From positions 1 through 21,452 of IMG/VR virus record IMGVR_UViG_3300021477_000113: a DNA stretch of 21,452 nt. One strand, given 5' to 3'. A model generated the notes under the pieces. The model saw nothing but the letters and a program-made list of their open reading frames with translations, did no database searches and was not told where the DNA came from. Below, piece after piece: positions 8,538-18,100 of this stretch (its first letter is position 1; each line of letters starts with the position of its first letter). This DNA comes from a virus. Made by a program: the position numbers and the translations under genes.

Positions 8538-8873
8538 ATGATACAAACAAATCAACAAATCAATGAACCCACCCTAACGGGCCTAGTTCAACAAATTCAG
8601 AATCACATGGCGCTGGCAGAGCAGCGAGTCGCGATCTTACGCGGACATCTGTGGGGAGAGGGAGAGGATGGCCCCAATCGCCCAATGCCAACGAGCGTGC
8701 GCGGTATGATCGACGACATCGGCGCTCGGTTGTGCTGCCTTTGTGGAGAACTGGCCACAATCAACTCGCGTGTTGGCTGCACTCCGGAACCAATTATGCC
8801 CGCGCCTCAATCTATGGAGCCCTACCAAGTCGGTATCCAGACCTGCGGACAATTCAGCTCTCCGCAAAGGTAA
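8538..8873 (+). CDS. Small hypothetical protein
   Basis: 111 aa, whose ATG follows the previous stop with no gap; AGGACAGG at 8521-8528 can serve as ribosome binding site. The N-terminal half is helical (LTGLVQQIQNHMALAEQRVA) and might oligomerise. CCLC near residue 58 and two further cysteines do not form a clear zinc site. Not recognised. Confidence 0.5.
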   Translation: MIQTNQQINEPTLTGLVQQIQNHMALAEQRVAILRGHLWGEGEDGPNRPMPTSVRGMIDDIGARLCCLCGELATINSRVGCTPEPIMPAPQSMEPYQVGIQTCGQFSSPQR

Positions 8874-8876
8874 CCT

Positions 8877-9602
8877 ATGGCTCAATATATACCCGACGTT
8901 CGATTCATCGCCAGCATCTACCCGGGCCAGTTGCCAACGATCCGGCGCCATTATGGCCCCAGCCGGCAAAGCGAGGGGCTCGGCGCGCAGCGGTCTACGG
9001 CGTTTACCCTTGATCCCGTACCGCGCGGCAAAAAGCCTTTCGTGATGGCACTTTACGATTCCTTCGAGAACGTGCTCGACATCGTGGCGCTGAGCTCTCT
9101 GGGAAACAACAGTGCGCAGAAACCTCGGCTGCCTAAGCCAGTTCCGGTGGAGTCTATCGAAGCTGATATCCTCAAGGAATGGACCGGCGGGTTATACAAC
9201 GTCCCGCAGGGAGCCGCACCCGGCGTCATCGGGATCCGCCCCATGAAGGTGGAACTCAAAAAGTTCGAGGATACTGGCACGCTTCCCGGCGCCGCAGTGG
9301 ATGAAGTCCAGCGGATGACCGAAATGCAGACGCTGTATTTCGAGTACCTCTTCACCGAGGGGGAGAGACTCCACAAGCAAAATAATTGGAAGGAAATCAC
9401 GTCTACCATGCGACTCGCCGCAGAATGGCTGGGATTCGAGCGGGAATGGAGCCATCGGGCGATCGCGCGCGATAGCGGTCCGTGCCCTTGGTGCCAGTCG
9501 ATAATTCCCAATATAGCGATTGTCTGCGGGACGTGCGGCAAGCAGGTTCGCGAGACGCCGGCGAATCTGGCGCACTTGGAAAGACTGAGGCCTACGGCAT
9601 AA
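8877..9602 (+). CDS. Unknown phage protein with C-terminal zinc ribbon
   Basis: 241 aa. The first 50 residues are basic and aromatic (RFIASIYPGQLPTIRRHYG). The centre is helical, with the stretch MQTLYFEYLFTEGERLHKQN. Near the C-terminus, Cys-203, Cys-206, Cys-217 and Cys-220 form a CxxC-10-CxxC zinc ribbon (CPWC and CGTC). It begins 3 bases after the previous stop and ends one base before the next gene, which also has a four-Cys zinc motif. The pattern resembles widespread phage proteins of unknown role. Zinc binding is well supported by the spacing; function is not known. Confidence 0.62.
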   Translation: MAQYIPDVRFIASIYPGQLPTIRRHYGPSRQSEGLGAQRSTAFTLDPVPRGKKPFVMALYDSFENVLDIVALSSLGNNSAQKPRLPKPVPVESIEADILKEWTGGLYNVPQGAAPGVIGIRPMKVELKKFEDTGTLPGAAVDEVQRMTEMQTLYFEYLFTEGERLHKQNNWKEITSTMRLAAEWLGFEREWSHRAIARDSGPCPWCQSIIPNIAIVCGTCGKQVRETPANLAHLERLRPTA

Positions 9603-9603
9603 T

Positions 9604-9906
9604 ATGCTCTGCCCAAACTGCGACAGCATCTTGAACGCGATCGGATGTCAGGCTTGCGGCTGGAAATACGGGCAACCGCACACCCGTGATGAGCGGGTGT
9701 TTCCATTTCGCGCGAATGCGGAGTATCCCGAAGCCACAAGGGGAGTTGTACGGTTCGCTAACCGTCCCGATGTTCCGGACCTGCCGCACCATGAGGAAGA
9801 ACTGGAGCCGCCTCCGCCGCCAGTTCCTGCCCCTGCTCCGGAAACTCGTCCAGAGACTCGTCCAACACCCAAACGTCCGTCGGACTCCAAAGTGACCGTA
9901 CAGTGA
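9604..9906 (+). CDS. Small zinc-ribbon protein with proline-rich tail
   Basis: 100 aa. The N-terminus has CPNC (Cys-3, Cys-6) and CQAC (Cys-15, Cys-18), a compact four-Cys zinc ribbon. The last 40 residues are Pro/Glu-rich (EPPPPPVPAPAPETRP) and probably unstructured. It lies 1 base after the zinc-ribbon gene at 8877 and 1 base before the adaptor-like gene, so the three are expressed together. It may bridge to a partner protein; this is inference only. Confidence 0.6.
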   Translation: MLCPNCDSILNAIGCQACGWKYGQPHTRDERVFPFRANAEYPEATRGVVRFANRPDVPDLPHHEEELEPPPPPVPAPAPETRPETRPTPKRPSDSKVTVQ

Positions 9907-9907
9907 C

Positions 9908-10894
9908 ATGGCCGAATGCACAGTCCAGAATGTTTTCGACGACGTTCGAAGCCTGCTATCTGATACCCAGATAGCAGGCGGTGAAATTTACACCAACAAT
10001 TATCTGCTGACTGGCTATGCATCGGGAGGCGTAGTTGGAAGCGGCTCACTATTGGGCGAGCCGTACCGCACGATGTTCAGTAAACTGACCGGCGGCAGCA
10101 AACGTGTCCGGCCAACGGCATACATTGTGCTTCCGCCGAATACCACAGTAGTTATCCCAACCACCTACAATATTGTGGACTTTTCCGAGCCCGAGATGAT
10201 CGAGGAGTGCGCGGCTACAAATGCGATCGCGATATTGAGCACGGACACGTCAACGCCAATCAACGTAACTACTGTGGCGCCGCATAATCTCGGCCCGAAC
10301 GGCAGCATGTCAGAGGGAATCGTTTCGGGTATCGCTGGTACGCCGGCTCCATGGGGTAATTGGTTCGCCACGGTCACCGGGACATCGACATTTTCCCTCA
10401 ACGGGAGCGCCTCAGACGGGAATCCGGGAACGAGCGGGTTTTTCTATCCGGCCAGCAATCAGCCGTTCACAGAAGTGTTCCCTACTGACTTTCCCGCCGC
10501 TCTGGATGGATTCCCGCAGTCAACTCTCGGAAATTACCTGTGGGCGCAGGGACGGCTGACATTCCGCGGCGCAACGGGATCGGTGCTTCTGCGGATCACC
10601 TACTATGCGTCGGGGACAGCGCCAACTAACCCCAATTACGTGATCTGGATCGACAATTGCCGCGACTTCCTCGCGCATGCGACTGCATGTAACGCGGCCA
10701 GGTCCAAGCAGTGGTTTTCGATGTATGAGCACCTTCGCAACAAGGCTTATGGAGATCCCAGCCATCCGGAAGAATTGAGCCTATTGGATTTGTTTTACAA
10801 CGTGCAAGTAATGGCAGACCAGCGCGGCCCGTCGCGTAGGCAAAGACCGTTTAGGGACAGGAGATACAAATGGGGCGCTTATTTGCTTGGGTGA
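9908..10894 (+). CDS. Probable head-to-tail adaptor or neck protein
   Basis: 328 aa. The N-terminus ([16 protein letters not shown], then [13 protein letters not shown] and [11 protein letters not shown]) has the helix-loop-helix pattern of head-to-tail adaptor proteins of short-tailed phages, and a beta-rich insertion fills residues 95-190. The C-terminal third is helical with Arg-rich end ([16 protein letters not shown]). Place is right for a neck protein: after head genes and before fibres. Its start holds a perfect 12-base inverted repeat (9951-9979). It overlaps the next gene by 25 bases. The family call is by pattern and position, not by a profile match. Confidence 0.5.
   Translation: MAECTVQNVFDDVRSLLSDTQIAGGEIYTNNYLLTGYASGGVVGSGSLLGEPYRTMFSKLTGGSKRVRPTAYIVLPPNTTVVIPTTYNIVDFSEPEMIEECAATNAIAILSTDTSTPINVTTVAPHNLGPNGSMSEGIVSGIAGTPAPWGNWFATVTGTSTFSLNGSASDGNPGTSGFFYPASNQPFTEVFPTDFPAALDGFPQSTLGNYLWAQGRLTFRGATGSVLLRITYYASGTAPTNPNYVIWIDNCRDFLAHATACNAARSKQWFSMYEHLRNKAYGDPSHPEELSLLDLFYNVQVMADQRGPSRRQRPFRDRRYKWGAYLLG
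9951..9979 (+). repeat. Perfect 12-base inverted repeat inside the adaptor gene start
   Basis: GCCTGCTATCTG (9951-9962) and CAGATAGCAGGC (9968-9979) are perfect reverse complements separated by ATACC. In RNA this is a 12-bp stem with a 5-base loop, beginning 43 bases into the gene at 9908, in codons for [10 protein letters not shown]. No T-run follows on either strand, so it is not a classic terminator. Confidence 0.85.
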
Positions 10895-13464
10895 TATTCG
10901 CGTGGATGGTCGCTGGCGTAACTTATGCGCAAAATTGCACGCCGCACTTCGACCCTTTATTGGGGCGGGTTACTTGCCCGCCGGCGAATGGCCCAACGGG
11001 CGCGACTGGGCCGACCGGTCCTAGCGGTGGACCAAGCGGCCCCACTGGACCTACGGGACCGACTGGAGCAGGTGCTACGGGAGCCACGGGAGTTACCGGA
11101 CCCACAGGGATAACCGGGCCTACAGGAATTACTGGGGCAACCGGTGTTACAGGACCTACTGGTCTGACGGGCAGCACTGGGGCCAGCACAACGGCGTATA
11201 CCTTGTGCGCTAGCGGGTGCTCAACCACTGTGCCGTCTAGCGGGTCAGTAATTCTAGCCACTTCTCATGGACAGGGGATAAATGCGTTTGCCTATGCGAC
11301 TAATTCGAGCGGCAACCAGATGTTCCCGCCGAATTTTTCTGTATCCAATTCAAGCGGTAATTTAACTATCACCTATGTTACCGCCCCAACGCGGATAGCC
11401 GTATTCGGGGGAACCGCTGCCACTACCCCTACCCCTGATTGGATAAATGCAACCACCATTGCAGGGGTAGATCCAACGGGCGCTACTGATTCGGCGGCCG
11501 GTCTGCAAACATGGTCAACGGCTAACGGAACCGCAGCGGCTACATTGTATTTCCCTGCCGGAACCTACTACTTCAATTCCGCCACCGGGCCGAATGGGAC
11601 GGAGGAATGCGTCCGGTTCTCGGGCGCAAATGTTTCGATAGTGGGGGACGGCGGCGGTAGAACCATTTTCACCGACAATGCCACTCCAGTTTGTCTGTCA
11701 GATATCGGCTGGGGAGAAGGAACCACTACAAATTACAGCTACGAGACTGATACAGGCTATGCTGTCACGGCTTCTACCGCAGTCGTAGGAACGACCTATG
11801 TAACGCTGACAACCGCAGCGCAAGCATCCAATTTCCCGCTGGGCCAGTACGTTTTCGTGCGCGGTGCCGTATGCTCTTTTTGTGGGGGCGGACAGTATTA
11901 CGGCGAGTTGAACCAAGTGGCGATTGCTGGCAATACAGGTACAGGTGTTGTGGGCCTTGCATGGCCACTGTCGCAGGACTTCTCCCAGCAAGCCGGAGTT
12001 CAACTCAACGTCGTATCGTCCTCGGAAATCATCAAGGATGTCAGTGTCTCCGGCATCACATGGAATTTCCACGACCAAGCCTTTGTAGCCAGTCAAATGT
12101 TGCGAATGAAGATCTTCGACAACGTGTTCACTTATCTCGGAAGCACCCCTGGCCAAGAGATGAGCCAACTCAACCAGCATCGTAGTACCGAATTTTTCCG
12201 CAACACGGTCAATATCCCGGGCGGGATTGCTTTGGATATGGAGCGCAACCCGACGGATTGGAAAGTTCACGATAATACTCTGAACGGAGGCAGCGGCGCT
12301 TTAGCTGGAGAGGCGGGTGCCAAGATTTCAGTTCACGGGAACACCATCCAATGCACCGGAACATCTTATCTCGCGTGCGTTAGCGTCAACACATACAATA
12401 ACCTGATCGACCACAACCAGGTAACGTTTTATTACACGGGCTCTGGTCCTGGAGCGGCAATCGCCGATAGTGATGAGGGCGGAAACATCTCAACCAACAC
12501 ACTCATCAGCAATAATCTGATCACATCTGGCGGATCTGGAGCAGCAGCGGCGCCGGCCGAGGATCTTCAGTCCTCATCCTCTACTTCGGCAAATAACATC
12601 GTGGTATCAAAATACCGCGGAATCTCCTTGAATGTGAACAAAGGCGCGGGGGGGATTAAGTCCTATAACGACACGGTAACGATCACCTCGAATGCCGATG
12701 TAGGCTGCTTGCTCATCCAGGGGGCCTACACTCACGCCGTAGTGGTAGACGGTCTGACCTGTTCCTCGCTGGCAGGCCCTAGCACGACAGGCACGGCTAG
12801 CAGCGGCAGCACGGCCCTGACAGTGGCCTCGGGCACGGGAACGGCTAACGGCTATGCCGTCTATGGCGCTGGCATACCACCTAACACAACGATCGCATCG
12901 GGTGGCGGAACTACATCCATAACGTTGTCGCAGAACACTACGGCAGCGCTAAGCACTACTCCGGTATCATTCGTTGTGTTGGTTGCCCCTACGGCAATCT
13001 GGATAGCTGATAACGGACAGCAAACCGGACCGACGCAGGCTACCCTAACCAATATCACTGGCACCAATTTGGCCGCAGGCATAAAGATCGTCAACAATGC
13101 GCATGACTATCCGAATATTGGAGCGTTGACTTTTAATAACGTAACGACGCAATTCACGACCTATCCAGGGCTATCAGCAGCAGGGACATCAGGAGGGGCT
13201 TACTGTTCGGCATCCACCTCTGGAGTGTTAAAAACGCTCTCGTGCGTCCTATCTGGATACGCTCAGACTGGAAGCGCCCAAACCATCGCGTACTCTAATT
13301 TTTTCTCTACTGGATTCGTTTATAACCCGGCTCTTACGATAGCCGGAGGACCGACTGGATGTGGTACTTACGCTCCGACTGCGGGATCTACTACCGTACT
13401 AACTTTACCGGCAAACGCAGCCATGACTGCGGAGAATTGTAATTTTCTAGTGACTGGACAATAA
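10870..13464 (+). CDS. Exported-looking tail fibre with collagen-like repeats and beta-helix
   Basis: 864 aa. The ATG has AGGAG six bases upstream. Residues 1-20 ([20 protein letters not shown]) read as a Sec signal peptide with a good TYA/Q cleavage site. Residues 41-105 are collagen-like Gly-X-Thr repeats, with short breaks near 53 and 67. From about residue 190 ([17 protein letters not shown], then YFPAGTYYF) a pectate-lyase-like parallel beta-helix is likely, the fold of many receptor-binding or polysaccharide-degrading fibres. A small beta domain ([20 protein letters not shown]) is inserted near residues 640-700. About 16 cysteines. The gene lies at the tail-fibre position and overlaps the previous gene by 25 bases. 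Phage fibres normally have no signal peptide. Confidence 0.7.
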   Translation: MGRLFAWVIFAWMVAGVTYAQNCTPHFDPLLGRVTCPPANGPTGATGPTGPSGGPSGPTGPTGPTGAGATGATGVTGPTGITGPTGITGATGVTGPTGLTGSTGASTTAYTLCASGCSTTVPSSGSVILATSHGQGINAFAYATNSSGNQMFPPNFSVSNSSGNLTITYVTAPTRIAVFGGTAATTPTPDWINATTIAGVDPTGATDSAAGLQTWSTANGTAAATLYFPAGTYYFNSATGPNGTEECVRFSGANVSIVGDGGGRTIFTDNATPVCLSDIGWGEGTTTNYSYETDTGYAVTASTAVVGTTYVTLTTAAQASNFPLGQYVFVRGAVCSFCGGGQYYGELNQVAIAGNTGTGVVGLAWPLSQDFSQQAGVQLNVVSSSEIIKDVSVSGITWNFHDQAFVASQMLRMKIFDNVFTYLGSTPGQEMSQLNQHRSTEFFRNTVNIPGGIALDMERNPTDWKVHDNTLNGGSGALAGEAGAKISVHGNTIQCTGTSYLACVSVNTYNNLIDHNQVTFYYTGSGPGAAIADSDEGGNISTNTLISNNLITSGGSGAAAAPAEDLQSSSSTSANNIVVSKYRGISLNVNKGAGGIKSYNDTVTITSNADVGCLLIQGAYTHAVVVDGLTCSSLAGPSTTGTASSGSTALTVASGTGTANGYAVYGAGIPPNTTIASGGGTTSITLSQNTTAALSTTPVSFVVLVAPTAIWIADNGQQTGPTQATLTNITGTNLAAGIKIVNNAHDYPNIGALTFNNVTTQFTTYPGLSAAGTSGGAYCSASTSGVLKTLSCVLSGYAQTGSAQTIAYSNFFSTGFVYNPALTIAGGPTGCGTYAPTAGSTTVLTLPANAAMTAENCNFLVTGQ
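10990..11184 (+). repeat. Collagen-like Gly-X-Thr repeat coding tract
   Basis: About 65 residues of repeats such as [11 protein letters not shown] and [13 protein letters not shown], coded by GC-rich 9- and 18-base units with many silent differences. Such tracts form trimeric triple helices in phage fibres. The open minus-strand frame over this stretch is only its shadow. Confidence 0.85.
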
Positions 13465-13465
13465 A

Positions 13466-15118
13466 ATGAAGCCACTCCTTTTGATGCTTGTTATTGCTAG
13501 TTGTTCTCTCGGACAAGCTCTCGGTCCAGTCAAGCCAGCTACCTACACCATCGCTGGGGGACTGCCGTCCGCATCAACTTGGAGTGGTGGGGAGATCCTT
13601 ATTACCGATGGAGCATCGCTTTGCGACGTGTCAACGGGGAGTGGTACTACCAGAGTTAAGGCCGCCAGTAACGGGACTATTTGGGTGACTCCCAATTGCG
13701 GTTCTGGTGGCAGCGGTAGTGGGCTAGGATCGATCGCTAATTGTGCATTAACAATCACCACAGGAACGGTGACGGCTGCAGCCACGGCGACAACGTTGCT
13801 ACCATGCACTGCACGTTTCGGTAATCAAGTTTTTACATTCACTGGACCCGTTTCCTATCCAATCACTGGATCTTCTACGGGAACAGCCTATTTTTATATC
13901 GATAACACAGGAAGTTTCGATGCTGCGGTGGGATCTGCTAGTGGTATTACATGTTCCGGAGGGTCATGCGCAGTTAACTCCGGCACTGGGATGCCGAATG
14001 GAAACACCGGAATCGCTATTTGGAGTGTAACATTCAATAGTGGGTCATGGAATACAGGCGGGGGAACGGCATTCATTGCCTCAGCCAGTACTAATCCAAT
14101 GGCTTGCGGAACTGGTTTGATCCAAACTGTAACGCAGGCATTGACGACGTGCTCACTTGATACAACCTTCCTAACCCTTACAACTACTGGTAGTAGCGGA
14201 GCAGCCACCTATAACTCTTCCACAGCAACATTGAATATTCCTCAGTATAGTGGCGGTGGTAGTTCCGCATGGAGTTCAATCACTAACGCTGCTGGCGCTT
14301 TGACGCTGGCGAATGCAGCATTTGGCACAACGTTCAACCAAACCTCCGCAGTCAACTGGACTTGGGCCAACACTACAGCGGCCACGTCTGGAGCAGCACA
14401 AGCAAGCCCAATAATAAATCTCACTGGGACTGGATGGACAGGATCGGCCAGCACGGCAGCCACGACCACTCTTCAACAAGGGTGGAGCGGCGTTAGTACG
14501 CCTAATTTTTTAATAACTGGTCCTGGAGTTCCGTCCTCGACTGGAAACAATTCTATAGCCACAGTTAATGGATTTGGCATAGTCAATTTTCAGTATGCCG
14601 TCCAAGCTTCTGCCGGTTCGGCCAATGGATTTAGCGGGTTCAACGTCTCGAATCTTGGGATAGTCTCCAATGGAGGAAGCGGAGCTGCGGGGAATGTTAT
14701 GCAACTCGGAGATCAGAACAGCGGCCACGCCTTTGGTGACTGGGCTTTATCCCATATTATCGGCAGCAGCTCGGCACCGACTGGGGTAGTTGGCGCGGCT
14801 GGGGGAACTTCGCCGACATGCTGTACGATCACCGGCAATGATAGCGCCTTCAATATGGCATTGACTACCGGAACTCCAGCGGCTACCAGTGGAACAATAA
14901 TGACAGTCACATTTAATCTGGGATTCACCAATATCGCAGGAACTGCAACGGCCCCTCACTGCGTGTTTTCTCCAACAGTCGGTCCAGTTGCGGGACAAGC
15001 CACAGATGTTAGGGGAACTACGACAGCTACTACTTTTGTGCTGACAGCGGGCACGGCTGGATTGACTGCGGCCACTCCTTATGCTTGGGACGTAATTTGT
15101 TTCGGAACTAACCAGTGA
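13466..15118 (+). CDS. Exported-looking fibre-like protein
   Basis: 550 aa, starting one base after the previous stop; no strong ribosome binding site is seen. The N-terminus (MKPLLLMLVIASCSLGQA) is a signal peptide; either SLG/Q cleavage or a lipoprotein site (IAS/C, Cys-13) is possible. The body is Gly/Ser/Thr/Ala-rich beta structure. Motifs such as ATYNSSTATLNIPQYSGGG and a C-terminal domain (about 455-550: MTVTFNLGFTN to FVLTAGTAGLTAATPYAWDV) resemble the tip domain of phage fibres. About 13 cysteines, including CC at 451-452. It shares four bases with the next gene. Confidence 0.62.
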   Translation: MKPLLLMLVIASCSLGQALGPVKPATYTIAGGLPSASTWSGGEILITDGASLCDVSTGSGTTRVKAASNGTIWVTPNCGSGGSGSGLGSIANCALTITTGTVTAAATATTLLPCTARFGNQVFTFTGPVSYPITGSSTGTAYFYIDNTGSFDAAVGSASGITCSGGSCAVNSGTGMPNGNTGIAIWSVTFNSGSWNTGGGTAFIASASTNPMACGTGLIQTVTQALTTCSLDTTFLTLTTTGSSGAATYNSSTATLNIPQYSGGGSSAWSSITNAAGALTLANAAFGTTFNQTSAVNWTWANTTAATSGAAQASPIINLTGTGWTGSASTAATTTLQQGWSGVSTPNFLITGPGVPSSTGNNSIATVNGFGIVNFQYAVQASAGSANGFSGFNVSNLGIVSNGGSGAAGNVMQLGDQNSGHAFGDWALSHIIGSSSAPTGVVGAAGGTSPTCCTITGNDSAFNMALTTGTPAATSGTIMTVTFNLGFTNIAGTATAPHCVFSPTVGPVAGQATDVRGTTTATTFVLTAGTAGLTAATPYAWDVICFGTNQ

Positions 15119-18100
15119 AGATATTGTATTTTTTGATATTTCCAGGAATTGTGTTTGGGCAATATACATTGAACGGAGTTACGACCACTCCGACTCAAGC
15201 GATTATCATCTACAATCCCGGCACTTCTTCCGTATGCTCTATCGCAGTAACGAACGTGGCGACCGGCGCGACTGCGGCTGACGTGAATGCCTCCCTCGGC
15301 GGAGATTTCACTGGCGCGAATCTCGACAGCCGATCAGCCGGCACATCTTCACTGGGAAACAATCGCACATTTGTGGTCGGCCAGCCGCTAGTGCGGGGAT
15401 TCGATTCGAGTGGTATAGGTCACGTGCGCGCACTTCAGGCGCTTACGCAATATCAGGGGCAACTCACTTGCGGCAGCACAGTTGAGCCAGCGTTTACTTT
15501 CACTACCCAGAACGTACCGGTCGGGAATACCCACAACAATGGTTTGGCTGTTGATCGGAATCATCCCGGCCAATATGCCCTAGATACGATCAACTGGACA
15601 AACCAGAACCAGGTAATCATTGATCCCGTTACGGGCATATCAGCACAGCGCGCTACGGTGCTTGCTGACACGGCATCGAGTAGCCAATCCTTCGTGAGCG
15701 CATTCGCTGGATCAGGATGGGCCACGCCATCTCCCACTGGAACGAACACGCTCACTGGCGCTGGATCGGTAAGCAACGCGCTATTCTTGCGTGCTGATGG
15801 TTTTTTAATTACGGGAGGTCCTACCTATACCAGATCGACAGGAAATTCCTTTGATTGGATCAAAATCTCATATACCGGAGTGAGTTCATCCTCCAGCGGT
15901 CAGAGCCTGATAACCTGCATCACGGTGAATGGCGTTAACTGCGCAACTAGCGCGCAAAATACGCAAGCAATCACTACATCAAGTTCGTCCTATGCGGTCG
16001 GCACTGGAGCGCTGATGGATTGTCTTCAGAATAGCGGCCCGTGCCCCGTAAGTTCGGTAGATGTATCGACTGTTACGGGAACGGCAAGTTATGTGAGCGG
16101 AACGGGTGTATTAACCTCGGCTACGGGATTCCCATTTATCCTCAAGTGGGTAGCGGGATCACTAATTACAGTAAATTCTGTAGTCTGTACTATCGGGAGC
16201 GTGCAGAGCGAGCTTCAAATAACCCTGTCCTCGTGCCCAGCGGTTACGAGCGGAACGTATCCCTTCACTGCTAATAATTTCGGCATTCTGGCGTGGTGTA
16301 CAGGAAGTTGCGTTATCGGTCCCACCACATACACCTACGGAACCGCGCCGATGGTTCAGATGAATCCCCAGGGAGCTCCGACCTATACGACTAGCCCCGT
16401 GGTTACCGTTGGTGGCGTGAAAGGCTATTATTCCTTCGTGGAAAGCGACTTGTATTTCTATCCCTTATCCGGCGGAAAGCCTACGCCGAAGGGGCAAGTA
16501 ATCTGGGATACGAGCGGTGGCTTGGGACCGGCAAACCAAGACTGCGGATCAGAGAAGACTTATCAGTGGGACCCGTCGATAACGGGAGCGATGTACTGCG
16601 GGTTTGTTTATTTCGGTGGTGGCGTATACATCGTGCGAGCTCAACTAACTAACGACACCGGGTTGACCGGAACTGCCGGTACGCCAATTCCGACTTGTCC
16701 CCAATCAGGCCTATGCATGGCATTTACGCAAATGTCATCGACGGACGTTTATTCAGATATGGTGGCATTTAATTCAGCGCTTTCTGCAATCTCGTTCACT
16801 CCAGGAAATGGACCGGCAGGGCCGACTGGGATCGGAGGAATTTATATTGGGGTATATTTCTCTACGCAGCAAAATTACTACGGAGGCGTAGGAGCTTATA
16901 CCCTAGGGACAGATATTCCTCGCACTCCTGCTGGTACGGATTCCGGTAGTTTCAAAATAATCGCTGCAATGCCTTCATATACTCAGCCGCTCTGTACCTG
17001 GTGCAACATTCACACGCCGTTCGCGGCTAGCAGCGGAGCTCCAGGATGGATTACTTGGTTAGCCGATGGAGACGGCCCCACTACGCAGCAATATACGGCT
17101 ACCCTGACATCCACTACCCAATTAGGGACATCGCTCATCACTTGTCCGAGCAATCCATTCAGCACGAGTAGCGCGACTAATCCATTTCCTGCGAATGGAA
17201 CGAATTGCAGTTCAATCACGATAACTAGTGATCCAGTTAACAGTGTCCCATCCACGCTGCAACATATTCAAGTAGGAGATGTGATGTTCATTGACCATAA
17301 TGGACCCACTCAGGAGATGCTGCGAGTAGTGGCGATGACTAGCACAACCGCCATGACCGTGCAGCGCGGGTACTTAACAACTAGCGGAGGAGTTTTCAAT
17401 CACACCGGAACATCTTTACAGATGGTCTGCGGGAGCACCGTCCAAGCCGCTCTTTTCAATGGAGACCCAGCCGGTCAGCCAATGTGGAATTTCTTGGCGG
17501 ACCCAAAAGGTACGAACGCAGGTTACACAACTATTTTCCCCGCAATCTACTCATTCGGATCACATGGCAATGATTATTTATCGTATCAGTCATATACCAT
17601 CCAAGCGGCAGGCGGTAACCTTCCTACCGCTAAGTTATGCCCTACAGGATATGGGTATTGCTACGCCGTATTTCCAGGAGAGTACGGGTCAGCATTCCTA
17701 GCGAACACGTCGGCTCCGAATGCCATTTCAATATCCCCCACATTTGCAGGCGTCCTACCTGCTATAAGCCAACCAAACCAAGTTGATTCCCACGCTGGGC
17801 CAGCGCCTATTGGGGCGACTTGGGTGATGGACGCAAGGCCAATGCAGGGAGAAGCCACGGGGCAAAATCCCAATGCCTGCTCCTCCACCAACCCATTCAC
17901 CAGCGTGACCGGGTTTCTTTGGAAATGCGCGGCGACCAACGTTTCTCCTGCTATGAATCGGAAAATTATCTCAACCCTGGCGTACGTTGGCCGTGCCGCT
18001 CTGGTTGATGTCAGCGGCCCATCCTCAGTGATCGGAGGAACTTCCGGGGACAATTACAAATATTGTATTGCAAATGCTGTCAATGAGTGTGTTGCCGGGT

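Noticed and set aside
10923-11261. Minus-strand 112-aa frame rich in Val-Pro-Val-Gly.
   Set aside because: It is the reverse shadow of the collagen-like repeat tract; no independent start or neighbour support.
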